Shown piece after piece: positions 63,296 through 64,000 of a DNA stretch of 64,000 nt; within the stretch, counting starts at the first letter, position 1; every line of letters starts with the position of its first letter. Source of the stretch: Dysgonomonas sp. UBA7710 (GTDB lineage: Bacteria > Bacteroidota > Bacteroidia > Bacteroidales > Dysgonomonadaceae); assembly GCF_002482385.1 (NCBI RefSeq), contig NZ_DLFW01000024.1:124001-188000 (forward strand), written 5' to 3'. Below the pieces are notes generated by a model, which saw only the letters and a list, made by a program, of their open reading frames with translations, was not told where the DNA came from and ran no database searches. The translations under genes were made by a program, and so were the position numbers.

Positions 63296-63665
63296 TTTTT
63301 ACGAAATAACCGATGTAATGAAAGGTGAGCCCGCTCATCGTTTAAGAGTGAAGCTGAATCCTTCGCATCGCATATATGAAGGACATTTCGCGGGACAACC
63401 GATAGTTCCGGGAGTATGCACATTACAAATCATAAAAGACTGCGCCGAAAAACTATCCGGTAAAGAGTATATGTACGCATACATATCCTCCTCAAAGTTC
63501 CTGTCATTGGTCGACCCCATGGTTAACGGCCTGATAGAGTTTAATATTTCGTTAAAAGATACAGACGATAACCGTATCTCCCTGTCCGCAGAAGGAAAAT
63601 ATCAAAACACAGATACCGTATTCATCAAAGTAAAAGCAACTTTGAAAGAGATTGAAAATGAATGA
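63282..63665 (+). CDS. Hotdog 3-hydroxyacyl-ACP dehydratase (FabZ/ApeI-like)
   Basis: A 127-residue hotdog domain. The catalytic histidine is H35 in GHFAGQPIVPGV, the FabZ-type motif, and the central helix follows as CTLQIIKDCAEKLSG. The usual FabZ glutamate is replaced by the aspartate-containing KDCAE stretch. It differs from the dehydratase at 56469. It may act at a different chain length or stereochemistry (inference). It overlaps the glycosyltransferase start. Confidence 0.85.
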   Translation: MLLNDFYEITDVMKGEPAHRLRVKLNPSHRIYEGHFAGQPIVPGVCTLQIIKDCAEKLSGKEYMYAYISSSKFLSLVDPMVNGLIEFNISLKDTDDNRISLSAEGKYQNTDTVFIKVKATLKEIENE

Positions 63666-64000
63666 ATCCGTAGATACTATAATATGGCAGGAGAAATTAA
63701 ATAATCTCGGTATCGTTGTTATTATCCCTACATACAATAACGACAGGACTCTCCTATCCGTTATCGAAGGGGTAAAACAATACAGCAAACATATTATAGT
63801 GGTCAACGATGGCTCTACAGACACAACATCCGGAATACTGAAATCCATCCGCGGCATTCAGATCATTACCCACACAAAAAATAAAGGAAAAGGCTATGCT
63901 CTCAAAAATGGATTATCAGCAGCAAAAGAACAGGGATTCAGATATGCGATAACGATAGACTCCGACGGACAGCATTACCCAGCCGATATACCTGCTTTCG
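63658..64000 (+). CDS. Glycosyltransferase family 2, 3' truncated by window
   Basis: ATG 63658 begins inside the dehydratase gene (8-base overlap). Visible residues (~114) show the GT-A fold: VVIIPTYNNDRTLLSVI, VVNDGSTDTT, and the acidic site DSDGQH, cut off by the window end. It probably attaches a sugar to the pigment lipid or, as in Bacteroidota flexirubin-type clusters, is part of a longer fused enzyme with an acyltransferase domain (inference). The cluster clearly continues. Confidence 0.82.
   Translation, partial: MNESVDTIIWQEKLNNLGIVVIIPTYNNDRTLLSVIEGVKQYSKHIIVVNDGSTDTTSGILKSIRGIQIITHTKNKGKGYALKNGLSAAKEQGFRYAITIDSDGQHYPADIPAF

Overview
The window is a low-GC, gene-dense chromosomal segment of a Bacteroidota bacterium, most likely order Bacteroidales and Dysgonomonas-like (the genus is inference). 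The evidence is promoters of the Bacteroidota type (TTTG, 19-nt spacer, TAnnTTTG), the conserved nusB-yajC-ybbR-coaE order, a long NusB, a PorT-family protein, an O/P-type porin, and a tyrosine ammonia-lyase of the Flavobacterium flexirubin type. No rRNA, tRNA, CRISPR array, prophage or complete insertion sequence is visible. The first gene is cut at its 5' end and the last at its 3' end.

Positions 1-20,700 are mostly housekeeping: a LuxR-type regulator fragment, an EamA exporter with a structured leader, cmk-ispH, pfkA, a GH13 amylase lipoprotein behind a LacI-type palindrome, lipA with a YjbQ protein, nusB-yajC-ybbR-coaE, a carbonic anhydrase, a metal-binding lipoprotein plus ABC ATPase without a permease, rarA, dnaK and small genes. 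Positions 20,950-33,800 hold ferredoxin, cydAB, ald, ppa, a metallophosphoesterase, an MscS channel, dgkA and an M16 peptidase.

Positions 33,950-42,460 form a complete phosphate-starvation locus: an O/P-type porin, then pstS-pstC-pstA-pstB-phoU-phoB-phoR. The porin and pstS are each preceded by three TAAC-like words spaced exactly 11 bp apart, a probable Pho box. Next come a PurF-like protein without the glutaminase cysteine, an AspT/YidE-type transporter and a copper set (HMA protein, CopA, HMA-AraC regulator).

From about 49,780 to the window end lies an aryl-polyene/flexirubin-type pigment cluster, tightly packed and on one strand. Tyrosine ammonia-lyase makes the 4-hydroxycinnamate starter. 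FabG, three ketosynthases, one ketosynthase-like protein, two acyl carrier proteins, two hotdog dehydratases and a thioesterase form the polyene chain. A methyltransferase tailors it. An acyltransferase, a LolA-like protein, a lipoprotein and a glycosyltransferase suggest attachment to a lipid in the envelope. A polysaccharide deacetylase is embedded. The cluster continues beyond the window.

The least expected signal is in the spacers. Many are built from degenerate tandem words of 7 nt (sometimes 8), often as inverted pairs that can fold. Four or five spacers also share a composite element: CTTTATCTATAT, then a boxA-like GTTCTTTGA, then (except in the fifth) a GTTAC repeat. Repeats have entered the start regions of znuA and pstC and fill the gaps between pstB and phoU and between phoB and phoR.
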